Origin: Clostridiaceae bacterium
Lineage (GTDB): Bacteria; Bacillota; Clostridia; Lachnospirales; Lachnospiraceae
Direction: 5' to 3'
Length of the DNA: 64,000 nucleotides
Assembly: GCA_910575435.1 (NCBI GenBank)
Contig: CAJTGI010000007.1
Span: forward strand, 62,001-126,000
In this document: one piece after another, positions 1 through 7,343 of the stretch
Layout of the letters: the number at the start of each line of letters is the position of its first letter
How positions within the stretch are numbered: position 1 is the stretch's first letter
The notes under the pieces: generated by a model
Told to the model about the DNA's origin: nothing
The model's database searches: none
Seen by the model: the letters and a program-made list of their open reading frames with translations, nothing else
Position numbers and translations under genes: made by a program

Positions 1-1041
1 GGTCAGCTTGTAATCCGCTGCCGGCAACGCCTTAAAAAAGGCACCGTACTGGCTCTGTCCAATCATTTCCTGGGGATGCTCCACCCGAACCCCCACCGCA
101 AAGGATTTGGGTTCCATACGGATTCCCCGGCCATGCAGCTGGTAAAAGGTATCCCTGGCACTGTGCCCTGTGGCAAGAATCATCTGACGGCAGGGCTCCG
201 ACCATGTCCTGCCCCCGCTCTCAAGCACTGCGGACGCCAGCCGCCCCTCTTCCGTCTCCACATCCGCCAATCTTGTCTCAAAGGAAAATCTGCCTCCCAG
301 CCGCAGGATCTCCTCCCGGATATTCCGCACCACATCCTTTAGAAGGTCAGTGCCAATGTGGGGTTTTTGCAGATACAGAATCTCCCCGGGCGCGCCAAAC
401 TCCGCAAATGTACGCAAGACCTGACGGTTTCTCCCGCTCTTGTCCTTCACCAAGGTATTTAGCTTGCCATCGGAAAAGGTTCCCGCTCCCCCCTCGCCAA
501 ACTGCACATTGCTCTCCGGGTTCAATACGCCGGTGTCCCAGAAGGCATCCACTGCCCGCTGCCGCGCTTCCACCCGCTGTCCCCGCTCCACCACATGGGG
601 GGCAAGTCCCGCCCGGGCAAGGGTGAGGGCGGCAAACATTCCCGCCGGGCCAAATCCCACCACCAGGGGAGAAAGCCCTTTCCCTCTCGCCCCAGGAGAG
701 ATTTCCACAGAAATGCCTTGACGGCCGGAGGGAATCTCCTCCTGGATATCCGGGCATTCTTTCAGAATCCCTGGATATCGACCAAGCAACGCCCTCTCCT
801 TCCTTGCCTGAAATTCCACCTGGTAAATCATCTGCAAGTCCTGCTTCTTCCTGGCATCCACAGACTTCCGCAAAATCTGCAAATCCCGAATCTCCCCCAC
901 ATTGATTTTCAAGAGTTTCGCCAGCGCCAGGCCCACAAGCCTTCGTTCCTCCCCGCCGATTACCCCCGATTTCACCATATCTGACGGAACCTTCTCAATC
1001 AATTTTCTCACAGGCACTTTCACCTGATTGCTATGTAACAT
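1..1041 (-). CDS. FAD-dependent dehydrogenase, COG2509-like (partial, C-terminus outside window)
   Basis: The frame stays open from an ATG at 1041 to the window edge, giving the first 347 residues. The N-terminus reads MLHSNQVKVPVRKLIEKV, a short domain typical of this family. It is followed near residue 105 by a dinucleotide-binding motif (VVGFGPAGMFAALTLA) and by GEGGAGTFSDGKL, a signature of the COG2509 uncharacterised FAD-dependent dehydrogenases. The substrate is unknown. An AAAGGA sits about 10 nt before the ATG. The gene directly upstream (1082-2341) encodes another flavoprotein with a 40 nt gap, so the two are probably co-transcribed. Family assignment is firm; physiological role is not. 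Confidence 0.88.
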   Translation of the reverse strand, partial: MLHSNQVKVPVRKLIEKVPSDMVKSGVIGGEERRLVGLALAKLLKINVGEIRDLQILRKSVDARKKQDLQMIYQVEFQARKERALLGRYPGILKECPDIQEEIPSGRQGISVEISPGARGKGLSPLVVGFGPAGMFAALTLARAGLAPHVVERGQRVEARQRAVDAFWDTGVLNPESNVQFGEGGAGTFSDGKLNTLVKDKSGRNRQVLRTFAEFGAPGEILYLQKPHIGTDLLKDVVRNIREEILRLGGRFSFETRLADVETEEGRLASAVLESGGRTWSEPCRQMILATGHSARDTFYQLHGRGIRMEPKSFAVGVRVEHPQEMIGQSQYGAFFKALPAADYKLT

Positions 1042-1081
1042 CCCGATTCATCCTTTCGATTGCGCCCGCTTTTATGCCAGC

Positions 1082-2341
1082 CTATTTTTTGCCAACCTGC
1101 CCTGCTGCCCCATTGCCCGCCAGATACCCCGTGGTCCAGGCCCACTGCAGGTTATAGCCGCCGCAGATGCCATCCACGTCCAAAAGTTCCCCCGTCACAT
1201 AGATTCCCGGTGCTTTCAAAAGCTCCATGGTGCGGGGATTGATTTCCTCCAGAGAGATTCCCCCCGCCGTGGTCTGGGCCTTCTCAAATCCAGAAACTCC
1301 TAAGATATCCATCGCCAGATTCTTCATCTTCCCCGCCAATCGCTCCAATGCATCCTCCGAAATCTCTTCTGCCCTGGCAGATGGAGACAGGCCGCTCTGC
1401 CGTATCAGAACACTGGAAAATCTATCCGGAAGCATCCCCTCCAGCAAATCCCCAGCGGATTGGCTCCCATTCCACCGGATTCGTCGATTTAATTCTGCAA
1501 GCAACTGCCCTTGGTCCCAGTCCGGCATGCTGTCCAGGCAAAGCGTCACCCGCCTCTTCTCCCCCAGGGCGCAAGCCGCATAGCGGCTCACCTGAAATAC
1601 GGGAATCCCGGAAATCCCCCGGGATACCAGCTGGATCTCTCCCTGATCCCCGGCCAGAAGCTTTCCATCTGCCAGCAGGGAAACCTTCCCCTGCACCCTG
1701 TTTCCCGCCCATCTCTCAGCCATGGATTTCTCTGTCACCATGCTGCACAATGCGGGATAAGCAGGAACCATGTCAAGAGAAAACTGCTCTAGGAACCGAT
1801 AGCCATCCCCAGTGCTGCCATGGGCGGGGGATGCCATGCCCCCGGTGCTAACAATCACCTGCTCCGCCAGATATTTTCCTCGGTCAGTGACCACCACATA
1901 GCCCTTCTCCCATGTTCCCTTAAAATTTCTCCGCCTCTCGATTCCCTGCACGGATTCTTCCCTATGTAATGCCACCCCCAGGCGGTCCATCTCCCGCTCC
2001 AGAGCGTGAAGCAGAGAGGCAGCCTGGAAGGAGGCGGGGTAGAGGTAGCCCTGGCGGCTTCCGGGAAGGATGCCGATCTCCCGAAACCAAGCCACCGTCC
2101 TATCCTCATCAAAGGAGCGGATGATTTCCCAGGCCCTCTCAGGATTTTGGCTGCGGTAGCACGCCGGCTCCTGGTGTTCATTGGTGTAATTGCATCTGCC
2201 ATTTCCTGTGGCCAGCAGCTTCTTTCCCGGCCTCTCCTTCTTCTCCAGTGCCAGAACCCGGCAGCCTCCCCTGGCCGCCGCAATGGCCGCCATCATCCCG
2301 GAAGCCCCCGCTCCCACCACCAGCACTTCCACGCTTCGCAT
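1082..2341 (-). CDS. NAD(P)/FAD-dependent oxidoreductase, HI0933/YhiN (BaiN-like) family
   Basis: A flavoprotein of 419 residues, normal for the family. It opens with a Rossmann motif (VLVVGAGASGMMAA) and carries the hallmark GNGRCNYTN at about residue 45; the C-terminus has GGYNLQWAWTTGYLAG, the usual FAD-contacting end. Some members of this family reduce bile-acid intermediates, but that cannot be inferred here from sequence alone. I chose the ATG at 2341 because GGAAGGATCGG precedes it and the Rossmann motif then begins close to the N-terminus; an in-frame start at 2377 would add 12 unlikely residues. Confidence 0.88.
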   Translation of the reverse strand: MRSVEVLVVGAGASGMMAAIAAARGGCRVLALEKKERPGKKLLATGNGRCNYTNEHQEPACYRSQNPERAWEIIRSFDEDRTVAWFREIGILPGSRQGYLYPASFQAASLLHALEREMDRLGVALHREESVQGIERRRNFKGTWEKGYVVVTDRGKYLAEQVIVSTGGMASPAHGSTGDGYRFLEQFSLDMVPAYPALCSMVTEKSMAERWAGNRVQGKVSLLADGKLLAGDQGEIQLVSRGISGIPVFQVSRYAACALGEKRRVTLCLDSMPDWDQGQLLAELNRRIRWNGSQSAGDLLEGMLPDRFSSVLIRQSGLSPSARAEEISEDALERLAGKMKNLAMDILGVSGFEKAQTTAGGISLEEINPRTMELLKAPGIYVTGELLDVDGICGGYNLQWAWTTGYLAGNGAAGQVGKK

Positions 2342-2423
2342 CCGATCCTTCCACCTTTCCACAACACAATTCCCCACATGTCCCTGCCATGCAAGGTTAC
2401 CATTTCAGGCATTAGGCACCTGC

Positions 2424-3122
2424 TTAGGAAGAATAATTTTCCAGCACGCCGTACAGCTCTTCCTCATCCTTAATCTCAATGCCGTTTTTCAGTGCCTGAC
2501 GCTCCTCCTTGCTCAATTTCTTCGTCTCGATGCCCGTATATTCATATACCGTCTTTTTATCTCCATAATATACCACAACCTCCCCCTCCACTGCAATAAG
2601 GTAGAAGCGATAGGATACTTTGGAACTGTCGAAAATCTTCTTAATCACCAGCCGGTCCGGGGCATAGGACACCACCCCCATGCTCTGCAGCCCCTGCAGG
2701 AACTCCTCCACGGGAACCGAGTCCATGTAATCCTTGCAGTATTCCTCCACGTCCTCCCTGGAAAATCCCACCAGCTCCTCCGGCAGCGTCTCGTAATCCG
2801 TAGCCGTGGCATCCTTCAACGCATCATAATTCTGTATCTGGTATACCGCATCCACGCTCAGGGAATCCTCCTGGCTGGAGGCCGGGACATTCTCATTCTG
2901 CTTTTCCATGGCAGTCTTTACCACATCCTCCGCCTTCTCCTCCAGCTGCTTCGTCACCCGCACTTCCACCTGTTCCGACACCCTGTTCTCATACTCTATC
3001 TGCATATCCTCCAGCTTGCCGCTGGCAATCCGATATCCAGCCACATTGGCAACCACAGTGCATGCCAAAACGCCCGCCATACCCAGAAGATATCCCGTTA
3101 TTCTCCTCATATAAATACCCAT
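2424..3122 (-). CDS. membrane-anchored protein of unknown function, possible BofC-like C-terminal domain
   Basis: About 232 residues. One hydrophobic segment near the N-terminus (GYLLGMAGVLACTVVANVAGY) is followed by an acidic, probably coiled, stretch rich in Glu, Gln and Val (residues about 35-90). The C-terminal 70 residues contain FYLIAVEGEVVVYYGDK followed by VYEYTGI, which resembles the C-terminal domain of BofC-type proteins; this is a weak impression only. The topology suggests a single-pass protein with its soluble part outside the cell. The start is uncertain: ATG 3122 is only 1 nt from GGAAAGG, and ATG 3110 has a more usual spacing. Its leader (3123-3195) is related to that of the SleB-like hydrolase at 22120. 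Confidence 0.6.
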   Translation of the reverse strand: MGIYMRRITGYLLGMAGVLACTVVANVAGYRIASGKLEDMQIEYENRVSEQVEVRVTKQLEEKAEDVVKTAMEKQNENVPASSQEDSLSVDAVYQIQNYDALKDATATDYETLPEELVGFSREDVEEYCKDYMDSVPVEEFLQGLQSMGVVSYAPDRLVIKKIFDSSKVSYRFYLIAVEGEVVVYYGDKKTVYEYTGIETKKLSKEERQALKNGIEIKDEEELYGVLENYSS

Positions 3123-3235
3123 GCCTTTCCAGTACCTGCAAACTTGAATGCGCATGCAATACGCTTTGCCGCAGGCACAATATTTGCACCTTAGGAACTG
3201 TTCATAAATCAGCGATTCACGAAAAGCTCCCTATA

Positions 3236-3274
3236 CTAGTGTACTGTATCATTGATATTGATACAGCGCACTAG
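3236..3274. repeat. 39 bp inverted repeat in the 3123-3382 intergenic region
   Basis: Arms of 16 bp (CTAGTGTACTGTATCA and its near-complement, two mismatches) flank a 7 bp loop. It lies between the MutS-like gene and the anchored-protein gene. No T-run follows on either strand, so it is not a convincing terminator; an operator or a remnant of a mobile element are alternatives. The rest of the gap (3275-3382) holds nothing I can name. Confidence 0.5.
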
Positions 3275-3382
3275 CCATCTGCAGTATCAAACAAGTCTTT
3301 TAACACTGCTGTTAGTATTGCACGATGCAAAAAATTTATTCAATAGATTCCTGTAAAAGAAAAGCAAGGGTTCAAAAAAATA

Positions 3383-5092
3383 TCATGCCGGTTCTTCTGT
3401 AGATTCAATCTGGCTTCTGGCTCTGGACACCAGAGCCTGGTCAAATCCAATGAATTCCAGCAATTTCAATGCATTCCTGGTATTCGACCTGCCATGGCGC
3501 AGCTGATAGTCAAAAGAAATATCCCCCTCCCCCATCTGCTCCTGAAAATGATAATTCTCGAAATCATGTTCCAGAGTGTGGGTCAGCTCCATATCATGAG
3601 TAGCGGCAAAACACATGGCAGGACTTCCCGCCAGTTCCTGCAACAGCACCGTAGATGCCGCCACACGCTCCTCCGTATTCGTTCCCCGGAGAATCTCGTC
3701 CACAAAGCAGAGTACCGGCGCCTCTTCCCGGGACAGGGCGGAGAAGATTCTTTTTAGGGATTTGATTTCCACGATGAAATAGCTCTCCTTCTCCTGGATG
3801 CTATCCCGCAATGCCATGGAGGAATAAATCCGATAATGCACGGCCCTGTACTCCGACCCCAGCACGGTATGAATCGTCTGGGAAAATATCGCCGCAATGG
3901 CCACCGTCTTGATAAAAGTGGATTTCCCAGAAGCATTGGAGCCTGTGAGAAGCACCGGCCTTTGGGTCTGGATGCTATTCTTTACCGGATCTTTCACCAG
4001 GGGATGGCAGACATCCTTCAAGGACATCTCCTTGCCCTTCTCCCTGTCTGCCAGAAACTTCGGAACCGCATATTCTCCCACCATCTCCCGATAGGAAGCA
4101 ATTCCCGCCATGCTGTCCAGATAGCCGATAATCTCATAGATTTCCAGCAATTCTTTCTCATACTTCTGCACTTCCCGGATCATGGTGCCGATCTTAATCA
4201 GATCCACATGAAAGAGAATCCTCACATAGTCAAAGAGGGAATCGAAGAGGCTGCCGGACATGGTATTGCCCCCGGACACCAGCCAGTGGAACCTGCCATA
4301 TCTCTTAAATTTCCCCGCCAGCGCCTGCAGCTGTCTGCATTCCTCCTGGCACGCCTCCAGCGCAATCCCGCTGAGATTGTCGCACTGGCGCACAATTCCC
4401 AGAATAAATTCAAAAAGCGCAATGTCCTGCACCATCTTTCCCTTCTCCCGGTAATAGAAATAGGCATTCACCCCCATCACCACGAACATCAGGATCAGCA
4501 TGGAAGAGGGAGACCAGAACAGGGCCGCCATGCAGCCAGCCAGCAGGGCAGCCGCCAGCAGATGGGGAAGCCTGGAAATAGGCTTTAATCCCTTCGCCTT
4601 GAAGAGATATTCATATACGGATATTTTGTCCGTCTTCCCGATGTCATACAGAGCCATCTCCAATTCTTCCCGGCCCTCCGGATGCCTCGCTAAATCCCGG
4701 AGGAGCCTTTCCCTCCGCTCCAATTCCCCGTCCGACAGCCTGGGCGTGCGCAGGATATGGTAGAGCATCTCCTCCCCCGGCGAGGTCCAGGTATGGTTCA
4801 GCAACTGGTAGACGCTATCCATCTCCAAATCATTCCATGTAATATCATCCAGATAAAAAGCATCCCCCACGGCCTGTCCTGATTTATGGCAGGCTTTCTC
4901 TCTCTGCCTGTGGTAGTACGAGATATTGCTCCAGATCTTGTCCGAATATTCATCCCTGGTATAGCACCCCCACTGCATCCTAGTCAATTCCCGGATTCTC
5001 TTCCTATAAAACTTCTTATCATACCGGGACTTGACCACAAAAAGAACGCCAAGAATCCCGATTACCAAAAGTACCTTTACCAGTAAATCCAT
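3383..5092 (-). CDS. membrane-anchored MutS-family ATPase
   Basis: A 569-residue protein carrying the MutS core and ATPase domains only. It begins with a membrane helix (LLVKVLLVIGILGVLFVV), has a second hydrophobic pair near residues 190-225 and ends with a MutS ATPase: Walker A TGSNASGKSTFIKT, Walker B VLCFVDEILRGTNTEER and a His switch in FAATHDMELT. The mismatch-recognition domain I of MutS and the Smr domain of MutS2 are absent. This is a known but functionally uncharacterised class of membrane MutS-like proteins in Firmicutes; a role in mismatch repair should not be assumed. The start at 5092 is fixed by GGAGG 10 nt upstream; a longer reading to 5140 lacks a ribosome binding site. Confidence 0.8.
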   Translation of the reverse strand: MDLLVKVLLVIGILGVLFVVKSRYDKKFYRKRIRELTRMQWGCYTRDEYSDKIWSNISYYHRQREKACHKSGQAVGDAFYLDDITWNDLEMDSVYQLLNHTWTSPGEEMLYHILRTPRLSDGELERRERLLRDLARHPEGREELEMALYDIGKTDKISVYEYLFKAKGLKPISRLPHLLAAALLAGCMAALFWSPSSMLILMFVVMGVNAYFYYREKGKMVQDIALFEFILGIVRQCDNLSGIALEACQEECRQLQALAGKFKRYGRFHWLVSGGNTMSGSLFDSLFDYVRILFHVDLIKIGTMIREVQKYEKELLEIYEIIGYLDSMAGIASYREMVGEYAVPKFLADREKGKEMSLKDVCHPLVKDPVKNSIQTQRPVLLTGSNASGKSTFIKTVAIAAIFSQTIHTVLGSEYRAVHYRIYSSMALRDSIQEKESYFIVEIKSLKRIFSALSREEAPVLCFVDEILRGTNTEERVAASTVLLQELAGSPAMCFAATHDMELTHTLEHDFENYHFQEQMGEGDISFDYQLRHGRSNTRNALKLLEFIGFDQALVSRARSQIESTEEPA

Positions 5093-5166
5093 TTCCCTAA
5101 AACCTCCATATTTTCCATAATCCTCATGATTATCTCTCAACTTATTCGAGAACTTTTATACATAGC

Positions 5167-5217
5167 AAAAAGGGGAAGCGCGTAATATCCTTCTGAATAT
5201 TAGCGCATTCCCCTTTG
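5167..5217 (-). terminator. rho-independent terminator of the C40 hydrolase gene
   Basis: A long GC-containing stem (AAAGGGGAATGCGC pairing with GCGCTTCCCCTTT, extended by ATATT/GATAT) is followed on the minus strand by a run of T residues. It lies 13 nt past the stop codon at 5230. Confidence 0.85.
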
Positions 5218-5229
5218 AAATTTCTCTCT

Positions 5230-6456
5230 CTAGCGCACCCGGCCAATCTTCAAAGGCTTCCTGTAATATGCACTGGAAATCTTGATGCCGTCGCGATGGT
5301 TGCTGGCATGGATAATCTGTCCATTGCCGATGTACAAGGCCACATGGCTTACTCTTCCGCTTCCGTAGAAGAACAGGTCGCCCACCTGTACCTGGCTGCT
5401 GCTCACGGAGCGGGTCGCCGCCGCCTGGGCCGATGATGTTCTGGGCAGGGATACGCCAAACTTGCGGTAGATTCCCTGGGTAAAGCCAGAACAGTCTGTT
5501 CCATGGGTCAGGCTCGTTCCACCCCAGACATAGGGATTTCCCAGGAACTGCATGGCATATGCCACAATCCCCGGCGTTCCGGAAGAACTGCTGGAACTCT
5601 TATTTTGCTCTTCCTTGATAGTCACTGCCTTATTCAGAGAATATTTCAGCGAGACGAAATCCTTGCTGACAAACATCTTCTCATTGTCAATGGAAAGCAT
5701 GGCCCAGTTTGACAAATCCCCATACATGGAGTTTTTGTCAATGCTCTTCATATCCTTCCTGCTGCAATGCTTTGCAATGAATTTATCCATATAATCTTTG
5801 GAAAGGTTCTCCCTCTCCACCGTGTAATCCTCATCCTCGGACAACTGGTCATATATCCTCGCATCCGTGCTGGGCAGATACCGCACATTCAAGGTCTGGG
5901 TCTTTACCACGGCCTTCTGGGTAGCAATCTTTAGCGCCTTATCCTGCGCCGCCTTCCCCGTAAGCAGATAGGAAGCCTTCACATATCCCCGCACCTTGCC
6001 AGACTCAATCTTTGCCCAGCCTTTCTTCGTGGAGAGAATGTTACAGCCATTGTTCCTCGTCATCTTGCCAATAATCTTGGCGCTCTCGCTTGGCTTCTTC
6101 CTCACATTCAAGTAGTTCTTCACATTGGCAATGCCCAATTTATCCATATTCAGATTCAGCCGAATCTTCTCTTCCGTCTCCTTCTTCTGTGCCTGGGCAG
6201 CACCCGCCGCCTGGCCCGTTCCGCCTCCCTGCACCTGGGTAACCGTGGTCTTCTGCCCCTCTGCTTCCTGAGCAGCCGCCTGCTCCTTGGCCTGGTCTTC
6301 CATCACGCTGTCACAGAACTGCTCCAGGGAAAGGGTAATCCCTGCCAAGGGTTTCTCCTGGATATTCTTCACCGCCCTGCCCGTTGCGGGAATGGCGGAA
6401 ACAGTGGTTGCTATTGCCAGCCCCAATGCCGCAACTTTCATAGTATGTTTTTTCAT
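5230..6456 (-). CDS. secreted SH3-domain NlpC/P60 (C40) cell-wall hydrolase
   Basis: A 408-residue exported peptidoglycan hydrolase. A signal peptide (MKKHTMKVAALGLAIATTVSAIPATGRA) is followed by a Gln/Ala/Lys-rich linker, at least one bacterial SH3 domain at about residues 110-180 (YLNVRKKPSESAKIIGKM), a second SH3-like segment (LNVRYLPSTDARIYDQL) and a C-terminal NlpC/P60 domain. The catalytic Cys is in GTDCSGFTQGIY, one His in VSHVALYIGNGQIIHA and another polar residue in the final ASNH. Such enzymes cut peptide stems in peptidoglycan. ATG 6456 has GGTGAGGAAG upstream. The gene has its own promoter (6672-6700) and a WalR-type box, and its 5' leader contains a palindromic repeat. Confidence 0.9.
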   Translation of the reverse strand: MKKHTMKVAALGLAIATTVSAIPATGRAVKNIQEKPLAGITLSLEQFCDSVMEDQAKEQAAAQEAEGQKTTVTQVQGGGTGQAAGAAQAQKKETEEKIRLNLNMDKLGIANVKNYLNVRKKPSESAKIIGKMTRNNGCNILSTKKGWAKIESGKVRGYVKASYLLTGKAAQDKALKIATQKAVVKTQTLNVRYLPSTDARIYDQLSEDEDYTVERENLSKDYMDKFIAKHCSRKDMKSIDKNSMYGDLSNWAMLSIDNEKMFVSKDFVSLKYSLNKAVTIKEEQNKSSSSSSGTPGIVAYAMQFLGNPYVWGGTSLTHGTDCSGFTQGIYRKFGVSLPRTSSAQAAATRSVSSSQVQVGDLFFYGSGRVSHVALYIGNGQIIHASNHRDGIKISSAYYRKPLKIGRVR

Positions 6457-6555
6457 AATCTTCCTCACCTTACATGTAATCCTGCGATTGTTACATATGT
6501 TTTCGCGCATCATTTTACCACATCAACCCTTCGCCCCTGTTTGCAACAACATGAT

Positions 6556-6638
6556 GTTACTATTCACAGCCGTCCATCTCCCCATGCGACAGCCCCGCTG
6601 CCTGACGGCATCGGTCGCTGTGAACTGTGAATAGTAAC
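6556..6638. repeat. 83 bp palindromic repeat with 14 bp perfect terminal inverted repeats
   Basis: Both ends are perfect inverted copies of GTTACTATTCACAG. The interior contains GCCGTC/GACGGC arms. It sits in the transcribed leader of the C40 hydrolase, between its promoter (6672-6700) and start codon. The terminal 12 bp match the ends of the 601 bp element at 6740-7340. The interior also resembles 56483-56530, between fliF and fliG. No clear target duplication was seen. Confidence 0.8.
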
Positions 6639-6643
6639 AAATT

Positions 6644-6660
6644 ATTACAAAATTGTTACA
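6644..6660 (-). promoter_or_regulatory. candidate WalR box of the C40 hydrolase gene
   Basis: On the minus strand the site reads TGTAAC-AATTT-TGTAAT, matching the WalR (YycF) consensus TGTWAH-N5-TGTWAH at every position. A third near-half-site TGTTAC follows 4 nt later at the edge of the palindromic repeat. It starts about 12 nt past the -10 hexamer, a position more usual for repression than activation. WalR control of autolysins is established in Bacillus and Staphylococcus; its use here is inferred. Confidence 0.55.
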
Positions 6661-6671
6661 TGATGTAATAA

Positions 6672-6700
6672 AGTATAGCAACTATCTTATCCTTTGTCAA
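6672..6700 (-). promoter_or_regulatory. vegetative promoter of the C40 hydrolase gene
   Basis: TTGACA (6695-6700) and TATACT (6672-6677) are separated by exactly 17 bp on the minus strand, a near-consensus SigA promoter. The predicted leader is about 200 nt long and carries the WalR-type box and the 83 bp palindrome. Confidence 0.75.
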
Positions 6701-6739
6701 CCACCTAATAAAATCTTCCAGAAATTGCGGCATCTTAAA

Positions 6740-7340
6740 GTTACTATTCACGGTCGAATGTAATCGAAGGATAATTCCCCATTATCCCTCAATAGTTTTC
6801 GATTTTGCTGACCGCATTCAAAATCTTGGAAAGTTTTTTGCTCGAAATATATGAAAGCATCCGCAAAAGAAAAATTGGTCGCGCCTTGCAACATTACGGC
6901 TTTCGGAGAGGACTAATTGCTTTGCGGTTTCGATGTTTGATTTATGTGCCTCTCCGCAAACTTACACCATGCAACCGATTTCATGTGCTTTTCGTAGAGG
7001 CACTCGCGAATCGCCGACACTTGCGAGGTGTAGTTTGCCTCGCTAGGTGTCGTGGCGTTATGAGCGGTAGCGAGAGCGTGCCTCCTAGAAAAGCACTGAA
7101 ACGGTGCATGCTGCTCAGACAATGCTGCGAAGCACATATTTATCGAAACCCTGCAAAGCAAAGTTCTCTTGCGAAAGCCTACGTTGTCTGGCGGCGTGAC
7201 CAATTTTTCTTTTCTCGGATGCAATGCAAAATACCGTAGCAAAAAACATCATGCATTTTGTTTAAGCGGTCTGCAAAAATCAAAGATTCGATGGATAATG
7301 GGGAATTATCCTTCACATGCATTCATCCGTGAATAGTAAC
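6740..7340. mobile_element. 601 bp giant-hairpin element (MITE-like) with 8 bp target duplication
   Basis: The element starts with GTTACTATTCACGG and ends with its inverted copy. The inverted repetition does not stop at the ends: outer arms (GAAGGATAATTCCCCATTATCC), middle arms (AAAGAAAAATTGGTC) and inner arms near 7030-7060 (CGCCGACAC with GTGTCGTGGCG) pair in register, so the whole sequence folds as one imperfect hairpin centred near 7040. It is flanked by direct repeats ATCTTAAA at 6732-6739 and 7341-7348. The right copy contains the spoIVA stop codon, so that gene stays intact. It encodes no transposase. Two overlapping open frames (6805-7239 plus, 6913-7242 minus) look like by-products of the palindrome. 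Confidence 0.85.
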
Positions 7341-7343
7341 ATC

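Noticed and set aside
3236-3274. Hairpin as terminator of the MutS-like gene
   Set aside because: No T-run on the minus strand after the stem, and more than 100 nt from the stop codon.
6805-7242. Two overlapping open frames (144 aa plus strand, 109 aa minus strand) inside the 601 bp element
   Set aside because: Both follow from the palindrome being open on each strand; no ribosome binding site or recognisable domain, and Arg/Cys-rich composition unlike the neighbours.
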